This document shows, piece after piece, positions 5,697 to 12,774 of a stretch of DNA of 32,592 nucleotides (position 1 is the first letter of the stretch; every line of letters begins with the position of its first letter). Source of the DNA: a bacterium (GTDB taxonomy: Bacteria; Patescibacteriota; Saccharimonadia; Saccharimonadales; Saccharimonadaceae). Under the pieces are notes generated by a model, which was given only the letters and a program-made list of their open reading frames with translations, did no database searches and was not told where the DNA came from. Both the position numbers and the translations under genes were made by a program. The DNA lies in the NCBI GenBank assembly GCA_030432305.1, contig JAUIHN010000002.1, positions 1 through 32,592 of the forward strand, written 5' to 3'.

Positions 5697-7379
5697 ATGA
5701 CGAATATCGAAATCCCTCTCGGAAAAAAGCGCACCAAAGCGTATCGTTTTTTTGAAATGCTGCCGGCTATGCTTAGCTATGGCACTATATTGATGCTTAT
5801 CGCTCTTTCGTTTCTGAGTCCGCTACTGGCGGCCATTTATCTTTTGATTCTCATTATCACGTTATTAGTAAAGGCGGTAGGCATTGCTGCTCACACGATT
5901 GCTGGTCATCGACGCCTAAAACAGGCAATGAAGATTGACTGGCACGAACGTCTTGGGCAGCTTGAGAATCCAGACGCAAGCTATCAGACAGAAGCCGCCA
6001 ACGCTGAGAAAGAATACAGTACGAAGGTTCATTTACGAAATCTCGAACGCTTGGCGGCGAACCCTGAGCGGTTTCCGAAGCCCTCAAGTGTATACAACGC
6101 TGTAATTGTCGCAACATATAATGAATCCTATGAGGTACTGCAGCCCACCATCCAATCACTGGCGGATACAACCTACGACAATAAACACCTTATTGTAGTT
6201 CTGGCATACGAAGAAAGGGGCGGAGAGGCCACTAAGCAGACCGCTAAAAGGCTGGCCAAGGAGTATGCAGGCACCTTTAAAGCGTTCCATCTGGTGGAGC
6301 ATCCGGCGAATATGCCCAATGAAGTTATCGGTAAAGGGGCAAACATCACCTACGCGGGCTTTTTCTTGAAAGAATGGGCCAAGAAACAGGGGATCTCGTA
6401 TAGTGATGTTATTGTAACTACACTTGATAGTGACAACCGACCACACCCGACATATTTCAACTATGTAACGTACGAATATATCGTGCACGAAAATCGCAAG
6501 CGCTACTCCTACCAGCCCGTCTCGCTCTTTTTAAACAACATTTGGGATGCGCCCGCACCAATGCGCGTGATTGCGACTGGTAATTCGTTCTGGAATATTA
6601 TTAGCGCCATGCGCCCGCAGATTCTTCGAAACTTCGCTTCGCATTCCCAGCCGATGGATGCTTTGGTAGAGATGAATTTTTGGAGCACCAAGACAATCGT
6701 TGAGGATGGCCATCAGTACTGGCGGAGTTATTTTCATTTCGATGGTAATTATGCCGTGATGCCTATTTACGTTCCGATTTACCAAGACGCAGTATTGTCC
6801 GACACGTATATGAAAACCTTGAAAGCGCAATTTATCCAGCTCCGTCGCTGGGCGTACGGCGCTTCGGATATACCGTACGTGGCGACTAAGGTCATAAGTC
6901 GTCGTCGCCAAGTGCCATTCTGGGCCGGCTTCACTAGGTTAGTGCGGTTGATTGATAGCCACGTGACGTGGGCGAGCCTGGCGCTCATCGTGGCGTTTGG
7001 TGGCTGGATCCCACTGCTTATTAATCAAGAAGCTGCCAGGGACATTGCGGCGCATCAACTGCCTGTGATAGTCGGTAATATTCAGAGGTTCGCGATGATA
7101 GGTCTGTTTATCACGATATTTTTAAGCCTGCAAATACTGCCGCCGCGCCCAGAGCGATACAAGCGTAGGCATTCTGTCTTTATGGTGCTGCAGTGGGTGC
7201 TGATGCCAGTGATATCGATTGTCTATAATTCGATGGCGGCGTTTAATGCTCAGACCCACCTCTTCCTAGGGAAATACCTGGATAAATTTGATGTTACCGA
7301 GAAGGCGACTCATCAGTCTGTGGCGCGCGCCCGGAAGGCGAAATCGAAGGACGACCACGCCGACGAGTCGACGCAATAA
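5697..7379 (+). CDS. Family 2 glycosyltransferase, membrane-bound (cellulose/hyaluronan synthase-like)
   Basis: 560 residues. Two N-terminal helices (about 20-65) precede a cytoplasmic GT-A domain. NAVIVATYNES starts the nucleotide-sugar fold, LDSDNRPHP (around 242) carries the DxD metal motif, and QLRRWAYGASD (around 382) resembles the (Q/R)xxRW motif of processive synthases. Three C-terminal helices follow. It would polymerise or transfer sugars from a nucleotide donor across or onto the membrane; the product is unknown. The last 86 bases overlap nrdR on the opposite strand, and no terminator is visible between the two convergent genes. Confidence 0.88.
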   Translation: MTNIEIPLGKKRTKAYRFFEMLPAMLSYGTILMLIALSFLSPLLAAIYLLILIITLLVKAVGIAAHTIAGHRRLKQAMKIDWHERLGQLENPDASYQTEAANAEKEYSTKVHLRNLERLAANPERFPKPSSVYNAVIVATYNESYEVLQPTIQSLADTTYDNKHLIVVLAYEERGGEATKQTAKRLAKEYAGTFKAFHLVEHPANMPNEVIGKGANITYAGFFLKEWAKKQGISYSDVIVTTLDSDNRPHPTYFNYVTYEYIVHENRKRYSYQPVSLFLNNIWDAPAPMRVIATGNSFWNIISAMRPQILRNFASHSQPMDALVEMNFWSTKTIVEDGHQYWRSYFHFDGNYAVMPIYVPIYQDAVLSDTYMKTLKAQFIQLRRWAYGASDIPYVATKVISRRRQVPFWAGFTRLVRLIDSHVTWASLALIVAFGGWIPLLINQEAARDIAAHQLPVIVGNIQRFAMIGLFITIFLSLQILPPRPERYKRRHSVFMVLQWVLMPVISIVYNSMAAFNAQTHLFLGKYLDKFDVTEKATHQSVARARKAKSKDDHADESTQ

Positions 7380-7779
7380 GCTGGTACTTGGCGGCGTACT
7401 GCACGGCAGCTAGCTCGTCGTAGTTTTTAAGCACCTGATGAGTGACTGCGGCAATGTCATCTGGGGTGATAACGGCATAGCCGGTCGAAAGGGTCTGTTC
7501 GACGGTTTTGGCGAGCCATAGGGAGTCGTAGGCGGCTTTTTTGGTGCTGTGTGTGAAAGCCCCGGCTATGCTTAAGCAGAGCTTACTGAGGCTAAAGGTA
7601 TCGGTTTTATTATCTGGCAGGGACACCTTTTTATTATCAGCGAGCGATGGCTGTTCGGTCGTCGTGAATACAAAGCTGCATTTGGGGCATTTTCGCCGTC
7701 GCCAGATGCTGGCTTGTTTTTTATGCGGTCTCGAATTAATGACGCTGGTGCTGCGGTGAAAACAATTTATGCAAATCAT
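7294..7779 (-). CDS. nrdR: NrdR-like transcriptional repressor of ribonucleotide reductase
   Basis: 161 residues. The N-terminal zinc ribbon has two Cys pairs (ICINC ... RRRKCPKC) and the diagnostic FVFTTTE. An ATP-cone domain follows (about 48-135). NrdR senses dATP/ATP through the cone and represses nrd genes by binding NrdR boxes. The cone is divergent at its start (KVSLPDNKTDTFSLSKL rather than V-x-K-R-D-G). The C-terminal tail (RRRGRPSISPSGRAP...) is extra and is encoded entirely inside the region overlapping the glycosyltransferase. No nrd gene lies in the window. The ATG has no Shine-Dalgarno. Confidence 0.82.
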   Translation of the reverse strand: MICINCFHRSTSVINSRPHKKQASIWRRRKCPKCSFVFTTTEQPSLADNKKVSLPDNKTDTFSLSKLCLSIAGAFTHSTKKAAYDSLWLAKTVEQTLSTGYAVITPDDIAAVTHQVLKNYDELAAVQYAAKYQLIASTRRRGRPSISPSGRAPQTDESPSR

Positions 7780-7843
7780 AGCTATATATTGTCATATCGC
7801 TATAGAAAAAGCTAGTGTATAAACTACCGCGGAAGTGGAAAAA

Positions 7844-7872
7844 GCAGCTCAGTACTATACATACTGAGCTGC
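7844..7872 (-). terminator. Terminator of the 39-codon mini-gene
   Basis: GCAGCTCAGTA/TACTGAGCTGC perfect 11-bp hairpin followed on the minus strand by TTTTT. Confidence 0.8.
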
Positions 7873-7896
7873 GGCGGTTGAACCCAAGGGGGCAGA

Positions 7897-8016
7897 TTAC
7901 TTGTGTGACACCCTAGATTTAACAGCTTTTCGGGCCTCATGCCAGGTTTTATCGTACTCAAACGATAGGTGGAAGCTTTCTAGGGAACGGAGTTGTTTGT
8001 GTGGATCGTTGATCAT
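7897..8016 (-). CDS. 39-residue small protein, function unknown
   Basis: The frame encodes MINDPHKQLRSLESFHLS followed by FEYDKTWHEARKAVKSRVSHK. It is basic, with a likely amphipathic helix and no membrane segment. I do not recognise it. Support comes from its own signals: a near-consensus promoter (TTGACA, 17-bp spacer, TAATAT) placing the transcript start at the ATG, and a perfect intrinsic terminator 25 bases after the stop. That makes it either a leaderless mini-gene or a short ncRNA that happens to contain an ORF. It lies between nrdR and tRNA-Val, all on the minus strand. Confidence 0.55.
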   Translation of the reverse strand: MINDPHKQLRSLESFHLSFEYDKTWHEARKAVKSRVSHK

Positions 8017-8022
8017 ATTTTT

Positions 8023-8051
8023 ATATTAGCATAAGCGTTAAAATATGTCAA
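8023..8051 (-). promoter_or_regulatory. Promoter of the 39-codon mini-gene
   Basis: Reading the minus strand: TTGACA, 17-bp spacer, TAATAT, then AAAAAT and the ATG at 8016. This is the closest -35 match to consensus in the window. From here to tRNA-Val (about 8052-8220) I see no supported gene. Confidence 0.7.
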
Positions 8052-8222
8052 GTGTCTAAAGTTTAATACATATATCACTGATGATATATGAAAATGCGTA
8101 CCGTACTGAGATAGCGCGTGGATAACTGAATAGAATATGAGGAAAACAAGAACTCGCCCCTCAAAACAATTAAATAACAGATGAGAACTCCTGGAAACGC
8201 AAGCTACGATAGATAATAAAAT

Positions 8223-8240
8223 AATCACCCCAAGGTGATT
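8223..8240 (-). terminator. Terminator after tRNA-Val
   Basis: AATCACC-TTGG-GGTGATT hairpin followed by ATTTTATT on the minus strand, a few bases after the CCA end. Confidence 0.7.
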
Positions 8241-8246
8241 TATTTA

Positions 8247-8323
8247 TGGTGGGCGATGAGGAATTCGAATCCCCGACCTCCTCAACGTCAATGAGGCGCT
8301 CTAGCCAGCTGAGCTAATCGCCC
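8247..8323 (-). tRNA. tRNA-Val(GAC)
   Basis: Acceptor GGGCGAT/ATCGCCC. D-stem GCTC/GAGC. Anticodon stem CCTCA/TGAGG with loop TTGACGT (anticodon GAC). T-stem GGGGA/TCCTC with TTCGAAT. Discriminator A and encoded CCA. Confidence 0.93.
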
Positions 8324-8338
8324 TCAACTAGCTTTATT

Positions 8339-8391
8339 ATCATAGCAAACAGGGGCGGCGCTTGCAATGTCGAGATGTGGTGGAGTATAGT
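8339..8391. promoter_or_regulatory. Divergent promoters of tRNA-Val (-) and thrS (+) sharing one -35
   Basis: TTGCAA at 8362-8367 is its own reverse complement. To the right an 18-bp spacer leads to TATAGT (8386-8391), driving thrS. To the left a 17-bp spacer leads to TATGAT on the minus strand (8339-8344), driving tRNA-Val. The two promoters would use the same -35 hexamer. Confidence 0.6.
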
Positions 8392-8397
8392 GTTAGC

Positions 8398-8553
8398 TAA
8401 GCAATGACGCGGAGTAACGACCCGCCGAGCACGTGGAAGCGGTTGCGGCAGCACGGAAAAATGCCGGAGCAAGAGAAATAGCCAAGGTGGAACCTCCCGG
8501 CACTTCGGGACCGAGGCACGCACGCATAAGTAAAAGCGGCGTGCTTTTGTAAT
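8398..8553 (+). promoter_or_regulatory. T-box leader of thrS with antiterminator/terminator
   Basis: The T-box bulge UGGAACC is at 8488-8494. Its flanks pair as an antiterminator: GCCAAGG 8481-8487 with CCGAGGC 8511-8517 around an inner TCCCG/CGGGA hairpin. The competing terminator GCACGC-a-CGC / GCG-GCGTGC (8516-8544) with TTTT shares GGC with the antiterminator. The bulge base A pairs with discriminator U, which is what tRNA-Thr at 5213 carries. Stem I is short (GCAA/TTGC and GCGG/CCGC around 8401-8446). ACG triplets occur, for example at 8431, but the specifier is not certain. Uncharged tRNA-Thr should allow readthrough into thrS. Confidence 0.78.
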
Positions 8554-8569
8554 TTAAAGGAGGTTTCTA

Positions 8570-10108
8570 GTGAACGAAGAACAACTATACGCAATGCGCC
8601 ACAGCTTAGCGCATATTACTGCCCAGGCGGTGCAGCACCTCTGGCCGGAGGCAAAATTTGGCGTCGGGCCAGTGGTTGAGAACGGCTTTTATTATGATAT
8701 CGACCTCGGTGAGGTAAAAATATCTGAAGACGATTTTAAGCGCATCGAAAAAGAGATGCGAGCTATTATCAAGCGTGATTTTCCGTTTGAGCGGAGCGAA
8801 AAACAGATTGATGAGGCGATTGATTGGTCTAAGGAAGCAAAGCAGCCGTATAAAGAAGAGTTGCTGAACGACCTCAAACGCAGCGGCACGACTGTCGCCA
8901 AGGACCTAGATAGCGCCGAGCTTGGCCTGGCAGCAGATGGTGACACTGCTATTGAAAACGTGTCATTTTACACCGATGGTGACTTTACCGACCTCTGTCG
9001 CGGCCCACACGCCGAAAGTACAGGTAAAGTCGGTGTATTTAAACTAATGCGCGTTGCTGGCGCCTATTGGCGCGGTAACGAGAAGAATCCACAGATGCAG
9101 CGGCTGTACGGGGTTGCTTTCGAGACTCAGGAAGAACTCGATACTTACTTGACTATGCTCGAGGAGGCTAAGGCGCGTGATCATCGTAAGCTCGGTAAGG
9201 AGCTCGATATCTACACCATGAGCAACCTGGTGGGTGCTGGCTTGCCGCTGTTTACGCCGCGCGGCACGATTCTGCGCGAAAAAGCGGCCCAACTTTCAAA
9301 TCAACTACGTGAAGCCAAAGGATTTACTAAGGTTTGGACACCGAATATCACCAAAACGTCGCTGTACGAGACTTCGGGGCACTGGGCGAAATTTGGCGAC
9401 GAGCTTTTCCTAGTTACTAGCCAAGAAACAGATGACAAGATGGCCTTAAAACCGATGAACTGCCCGCATCATGCACAGATCTACATTTCGCAGCCTCGGA
9501 GCTACCGTGATATGCCAATTCGCTACCTCGAGACCACGACCGATTATCGTGACGAAAAAACAGGGGAGTTAGGCGGGCTTAACAGGGTGCGCTCGCTGAC
9601 TCAGGATGATAGTCACGTGTTTGCGCGGCCAGACCAGATTGAGGCTGAGATAGATAGTCTGCTTTCTAGTGCCCGTGAGCTGTATGAGACTATCGGCATG
9701 AAGTTTCGGGTAGCTTTAAGCTACAGAGATGATTCTGACAATTATCTAGGCGACAAAGGGTTGTGGCAGGTAGCGCAAGAGCAACTAAAAGCTGCCGTAA
9801 AGAAGAATCAGCTGGAATACTTCGAGCAAGAGGGTGAAGCGGCCTTTTATGGGCCAAAAATCGACTTCATGGCCACCGATGCCATTGGCCGCGAGCATCA
9901 GGTGGCAACGGTGCAGCTGGATTTTGTGCAGCCGGAGCGGTTTGAACTTGAATACGTAGCAGATGATGGCAGCAAGCAACGACCTGTCATGATTCACTGC
10001 GCGTTACTCGGCAGCATCGAACGATTCCTGAGTGTTTATATCGAGCATACTAGCGGCTGGTTTGACTTCTGGTCGGCGCCAGAGCAGGTGCGGATTTTGA
10101 CTATGTAG
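8570..10108 (+). CDS. thrS: Threonyl-tRNA synthetase, editing and catalytic domains (frame ends early)
   Basis: 512 residues to a TAG at 10106. It starts at GTG 8570 with AAAGGAGG 6 bases upstream. No TGS domain precedes it. The editing domain opens with MRHSLAHITAQAVQHLWP (HxxxH) and contains DLCRGPH. The class II core shows motif 2 around MNCPHH and YRDEKTG, and a motif 3 region with IHCALLGSIERFLSVYIEH. The normal enzyme continues into an anticodon-binding domain. Here that domain is encoded immediately downstream in the -1 frame (10099-10359), so the gene is split by a frame change after QVRIL. Regulated by the T-box upstream. Confidence 0.93.
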   Translation: MNEEQLYAMRHSLAHITAQAVQHLWPEAKFGVGPVVENGFYYDIDLGEVKISEDDFKRIEKEMRAIIKRDFPFERSEKQIDEAIDWSKEAKQPYKEELLNDLKRSGTTVAKDLDSAELGLAADGDTAIENVSFYTDGDFTDLCRGPHAESTGKVGVFKLMRVAGAYWRGNEKNPQMQRLYGVAFETQEELDTYLTMLEEAKARDHRKLGKELDIYTMSNLVGAGLPLFTPRGTILREKAAQLSNQLREAKGFTKVWTPNITKTSLYETSGHWAKFGDELFLVTSQETDDKMALKPMNCPHHAQIYISQPRSYRDMPIRYLETTTDYRDEKTGELGGLNRVRSLTQDDSHVFARPDQIEAEIDSLLSSARELYETIGMKFRVALSYRDDSDNYLGDKGLWQVAQEQLKAAVKKNQLEYFEQEGEAAFYGPKIDFMATDAIGREHQVATVQLDFVQPERFELEYVADDGSKQRPVMIHCALLGSIERFLSVYIEHTSGWFDFWSAPEQVRILTM

Positions 10109-10359
10109 AAGAAATTACATCTATTCTATCAGAGGTGGTGCTGATGCAGCCGGTGAAATATAACGAAGTGCGTTTCACAACAGATGATCGAAATGAATCG
10201 CTCGGCAAGAAGATTCGTGAAGCCACGACTATGAAAATACCGGTTCAGCTGATTATCGGGCCAAAGGACAAAGAAGCGCGTGAAGTAAGTGTTCGTACCA
10301 AAGATGGTGAAGAGAAGGTAGCTCTTGAGCAGCTTGCAGAATACCTGCGGAGACTATGA
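10099..10359 (+). CDS. thrS: Threonyl-tRNA synthetase anticodon-binding domain, -1 frame fragment
   Basis: In the frame one base back from thrS, the sequence reads DYVEEITSILSEVV, then KYNEVRFTTDDRNESLGKKI, then IPVQLIIGPKDKEAREVSVR and a tail ending EYLRRL. This is the HGTP anticodon domain of class II synthetases and matches the end of ThrRS. Compared with known ThrRS, about six to eight residues are missing where the frames join. That fits a small deletion, for example between GACTATG-like repeats, rather than a canonical slippery site. It could be a real inactivating mutation, a strain-specific split or an assembly error. An internal start (GTG 10135) could allow a separate short protein. 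Confidence 0.8.
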   Translation, partial: DYVEEITSILSEVVLMQPVKYNEVRFTTDDRNESLGKKIREATTMKIPVQLIIGPKDKEAREVSVRTKDGEEKVALEQLAEYLRRL

Positions 10360-10360
10360 G

Positions 10361-10954
10361 ATGGAGCGCTTAATACTTGCAGTTGACTGCGACGATGTAT
10401 TGCTTCCATCGCAAGAGCATATCGTTAATCGATATAATATGCAGTGGGGTGCTAGAGTATCGTTAGAGAACTCGTATAATGCAGCCAGTGAGACATGGGA
10501 GGCTGATCCGGCAATAATAGCAGAGCGAATATATGACATCCAGCTCTCAGAAGAATATGGTGAGATCGAACCATTCCCTGACGCAGTTGAGGCTTGCCGA
10601 CGCCTAGCCGAACAATATGAGCTCCATTTGGTGACCGCCCGTCCGGAGCGTATTATATCAGTGACGACCGCTATGTTGAACCGATATTTTAGTGGTATCT
10701 TCAATAAAATTGAACATATTGGAATGAGCGGTAGTAAAGGGGATGTCTGTCGTAGCCTTGAGGCTAGTGTGCTGATTGACGATAACCTGCATCACCTTGA
10801 GAGGGCCGCGCAGTGCGATGTGCCCCATTTATTGTGGTTTGGTGACTATCCGTGGCAGAGCGATAGTGCGGGGGAGGTGGAGGTAGTACGTTGTCGTGAT
10901 TGGTATGAAGTGGAGGCCGAAATTGGACGAATTGCCATTAGCCAACCTGCGTGA
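10361..10954 (+). CDS. HAD-type 5'-nucleotidase (NT5C-like)
   Basis: About 197 residues from ATG 10361, one base after the thrS-fragment stop. HAD motif I is VDCDDVL (nucleophile Asp and Asp+2), the middle motif is LVTARPE, and the acidic motif IV is IDDNLHHL. Length and motifs fit the NT5C family, which dephosphorylates (deoxy)nucleoside monophosphates, but the substrate is not determined by sequence. The 3' end overlaps the alkyltransferase-like gene. An upstream in-frame start at 10325 would overlap thrS and is less likely. Confidence 0.82.
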   Translation: MERLILAVDCDDVLLPSQEHIVNRYNMQWGARVSLENSYNAASETWEADPAIIAERIYDIQLSEEYGEIEPFPDAVEACRRLAEQYELHLVTARPERIISVTTAMLNRYFSGIFNKIEHIGMSGSKGDVCRSLEASVLIDDNLHHLERAAQCDVPHLLWFGDYPWQSDSAGEVEVVRCRDWYEVEAEIGRIAISQPA

Positions 10955-11270
10955 TCGCGTATATGCACTTATGAGTGAGTTGCCGAAAGACAAGGTGACA
11001 ACGTACGGTGACCTCGCGGCCATGTCTGGTAGCCCGAGAGCTGCCCGGATAGTTGGTGGTATCGCTCATACTGGTCCAGAGAACCTGCCGTGGCACAGGC
11101 TTGTCAACGCTCAAGGTGGCTTGGCGGTAGGCTTCTGGGGCGGACAGGACGCTCAGCGACAGCTGCTGGAGCAGGACGGAATAGAGTGCGATGAGCAATG
11201 GCGTGTGAAGGATTTTGGAGAACGAAGATGGCGACCAGAGTGGAACGAGTCGGCTATCCGCTTATTGTAA
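10905..11270 (+). CDS. Alkyltransferase-like (ATL) protein, MGMT fold without the acceptor cysteine
   Basis: About 121 residues with the MGMT C-terminal domain: RVYALMSELPKDKVTTYGDL, RAARIVGGI, then PWHRLVNAQGG. The normal PCHR acceptor site is PWHR, so it cannot accept alkyl groups. This Trp-for-Cys form defines ATL proteins, which bind O6-alkylguanine and flag it for nucleotide excision repair. ATG 10905 is given; TTG 10923 is a serious alternative because GGAGG lies 6 bases before it. The gene overlaps the nucleotidase by about 50 bases and its end overlaps miaA by 43 bases. Confidence 0.85.
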   Translation: MKWRPKLDELPLANLRDRVYALMSELPKDKVTTYGDLAAMSGSPRAARIVGGIAHTGPENLPWHRLVNAQGGLAVGFWGGQDAQRQLLEQDGIECDEQWRVKDFGERRWRPEWNESAIRLL

Positions 11271-12112
11271 TCGTTGGACCGACGGCCAGTGGTAAAACTA
11301 CTGTCGCCGTGGAACTCGCCGAACAATTAGGTGGCGAGATTATATGCGCCGACAGCAGAACTATCTATAAAGATATGGATATCGGTACCGCCAAGCCGAG
11401 CAGCGAGGAGCGCCAGCGCGTAGTGCACTGGGGGATTGACCTAGTGTCCCCCGACCAGGAGTTTACAGTCTCTGATTTCAAGCAGTATGCAGATGAAAAA
11501 ATCGCTGATATACGGTCGAGAGGTAAAGTGCCAATCTTGGTTGGCGGTACCGGACTGTATACTGATGCGGTTATTTTTGACTATCAGTTTGGAGGAAAGG
11601 CAGATGTGTTAAAAAGGGAGTATCTTGAGAGTCTGCGTCTCGAAGAACTCCACGTATATTGCTATAAAAACAACATAGAACTGCCGGAAAATAGACGAAA
11701 TAAAAGATATGTAATACGTACTATCGAACGCAGTCGACGCACCGGCAGGCGGCAACAGGAGCCAATCGACGGTAGTATCATTGTAGGAATAGCAACGGAA
11801 AAGGACGAGCTGCGAACACGGATAGCAGATCGAGCTGAACAATTGTTTGCGCAGCCAGTTGTCGAGGAGGCAAAGATGTTGGGCAAAAAATATGGGTGGG
11901 AGAGTGAAGCGATGACAGGCAACATCTATCCGCTTCTTCGTTCACATCTCTGTGGTGAGATGTCACTTGAGGAGGTGAAGAGCAGGTTCAAGGATTTAGA
12001 CTGGAAGTTGGCGAAGCGGCAATTGACATGGTTCCGTCGTAATCCTCACATCGAGTGGCTTACTAGAGGTGATGTTACGACGTATGTAAATGAGGTGTTC
12101 GCTGCCAAATAG
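11228..12112 (+). CDS. miaA: tRNA dimethylallyltransferase
   Basis: 294 residues. Adds a dimethylallyl group to A37 of tRNAs that read UNN codons. The P-loop GPTASGKT opens the protein. DSRTIYKDMDIGTAKP is the substrate-binding signature, where the usual Gln of DSRQ is Thr, and GGTGLYTDAVI follows. RNKRYVIRTIE and KLAKRQLTWFRRNPHIEW mark the C-terminal region. ATG 11228 is chosen because GGAG lies 7 bases upstream and the protein then starts shortly before the P-loop; GTG 11198 would add an unlikely tail. It overlaps the ATL gene, so the two are translationally linked. Confidence 0.95.
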   Translation: MATRVERVGYPLIVIVGPTASGKTTVAVELAEQLGGEIICADSRTIYKDMDIGTAKPSSEERQRVVHWGIDLVSPDQEFTVSDFKQYADEKIADIRSRGKVPILVGGTGLYTDAVIFDYQFGGKADVLKREYLESLRLEELHVYCYKNNIELPENRRNKRYVIRTIERSRRTGRRQQEPIDGSIIVGIATEKDELRTRIADRAEQLFAQPVVEEAKMLGKKYGWESEAMTGNIYPLLRSHLCGEMSLEEVKSRFKDLDWKLAKRQLTWFRRNPHIEWLTRGDVTTYVNEVFAAK

Positions 12113-12165
12113 GAATCGTGATATCATATTCACAGTAGAACACGAAAGTTATTCTATAGAGAGCT

Positions 12166-12774
12166 ATGATTGACGCATTATTTGGATCGAAGACAAGGGT
12201 AAAGCTACTTCATCTCTTCCTGAGCAACCCAGGAAAGTCTTTTTACGTACGTGAGATTACGCGACTGATTGATGAACAAATCAATTCCGTACGACGTGAG
12301 CTGGCCAACATGCTGGAGGTGGGGGTCATTACTAGTGATAGCGCCGACAACAAGCTGTATTACGAGGTCAATCAGCGCTACGAGCATTATGTTGCCCTGA
12401 AGGCAATATTTACCGGTAGTTCAGACCAGGCGCTCGCTCCTATCGAGGACGACTCCTCGTGGCACAGCCTGTTCGAGGATGTTCCGTCTCTAAATCTCGT
12501 CGTGGCAGCTGGCGTACTTGTAAAGGGGTCGCTTTCGGGCGTTGATTTGCTCCTAGTAGGTAGTCCGCCTGCTGCGAAGCTGAAAAAGGTTATGAAAAAA
12601 ATCGAATCACTGGAGGGGCGAGAGCTCAACTATAGCGTTCTTAGTTATGACGAATTCTATTATCGACTGAGCATACGTGATAAGTTTATTACTGGCATAC
12701 TGAGCGGCAAGCATTCTGTGCTGGTTGATACCGATAATATTTTAAAAGCGACCGAGAAAGAGGAGAGTAAGTAA
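12166..12774 (+). CDS. Winged-helix DNA-binding protein with nucleotidyltransferase-like tail
   Basis: 202 residues. The N-terminal winged helix (about 1-75: LFGSKTRVKLLHLFLSNPG, FYVREITRLI, SVRRELANMLEVGVI, LYYEVN) resembles ArsR/MarR-type regulators that bind DNA. The C-terminal part (LVVAAGVLVKG... VDLLLVGS...) resembles a degenerate MNT-type nucleotidyltransferase fold, a combination seen in archaea and Patescibacteria. The stop overlaps the ATG of the MBL gene (TAATG), so they are co-translated. A promoter TTCACA-17-TTCTAT lies just before the ATG. Target genes are unknown. Confidence 0.75.
   Translation: MIDALFGSKTRVKLLHLFLSNPGKSFYVREITRLIDEQINSVRRELANMLEVGVITSDSADNKLYYEVNQRYEHYVALKAIFTGSSDQALAPIEDDSSWHSLFEDVPSLNLVVAAGVLVKGSLSGVDLLLVGSPPAAKLKKVMKKIESLEGRELNYSVLSYDEFYYRLSIRDKFITGILSGKHSVLVDTDNILKATEKEESK

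Noticed and set aside
8013-8228. 71-residue minus-strand frame next to tRNA-Val
   Set aside because: It overlaps the promoter of the 39-codon gene, has no ribosome binding site and no recognisable protein pattern.
10099-10108. Programmed -1 ribosomal frameshift in thrS
   Set aside because: The sequence around ATT TTG ACT does not form an X XXY YYZ slippery site, and residues are missing at the junction, so a deletion is more likely.
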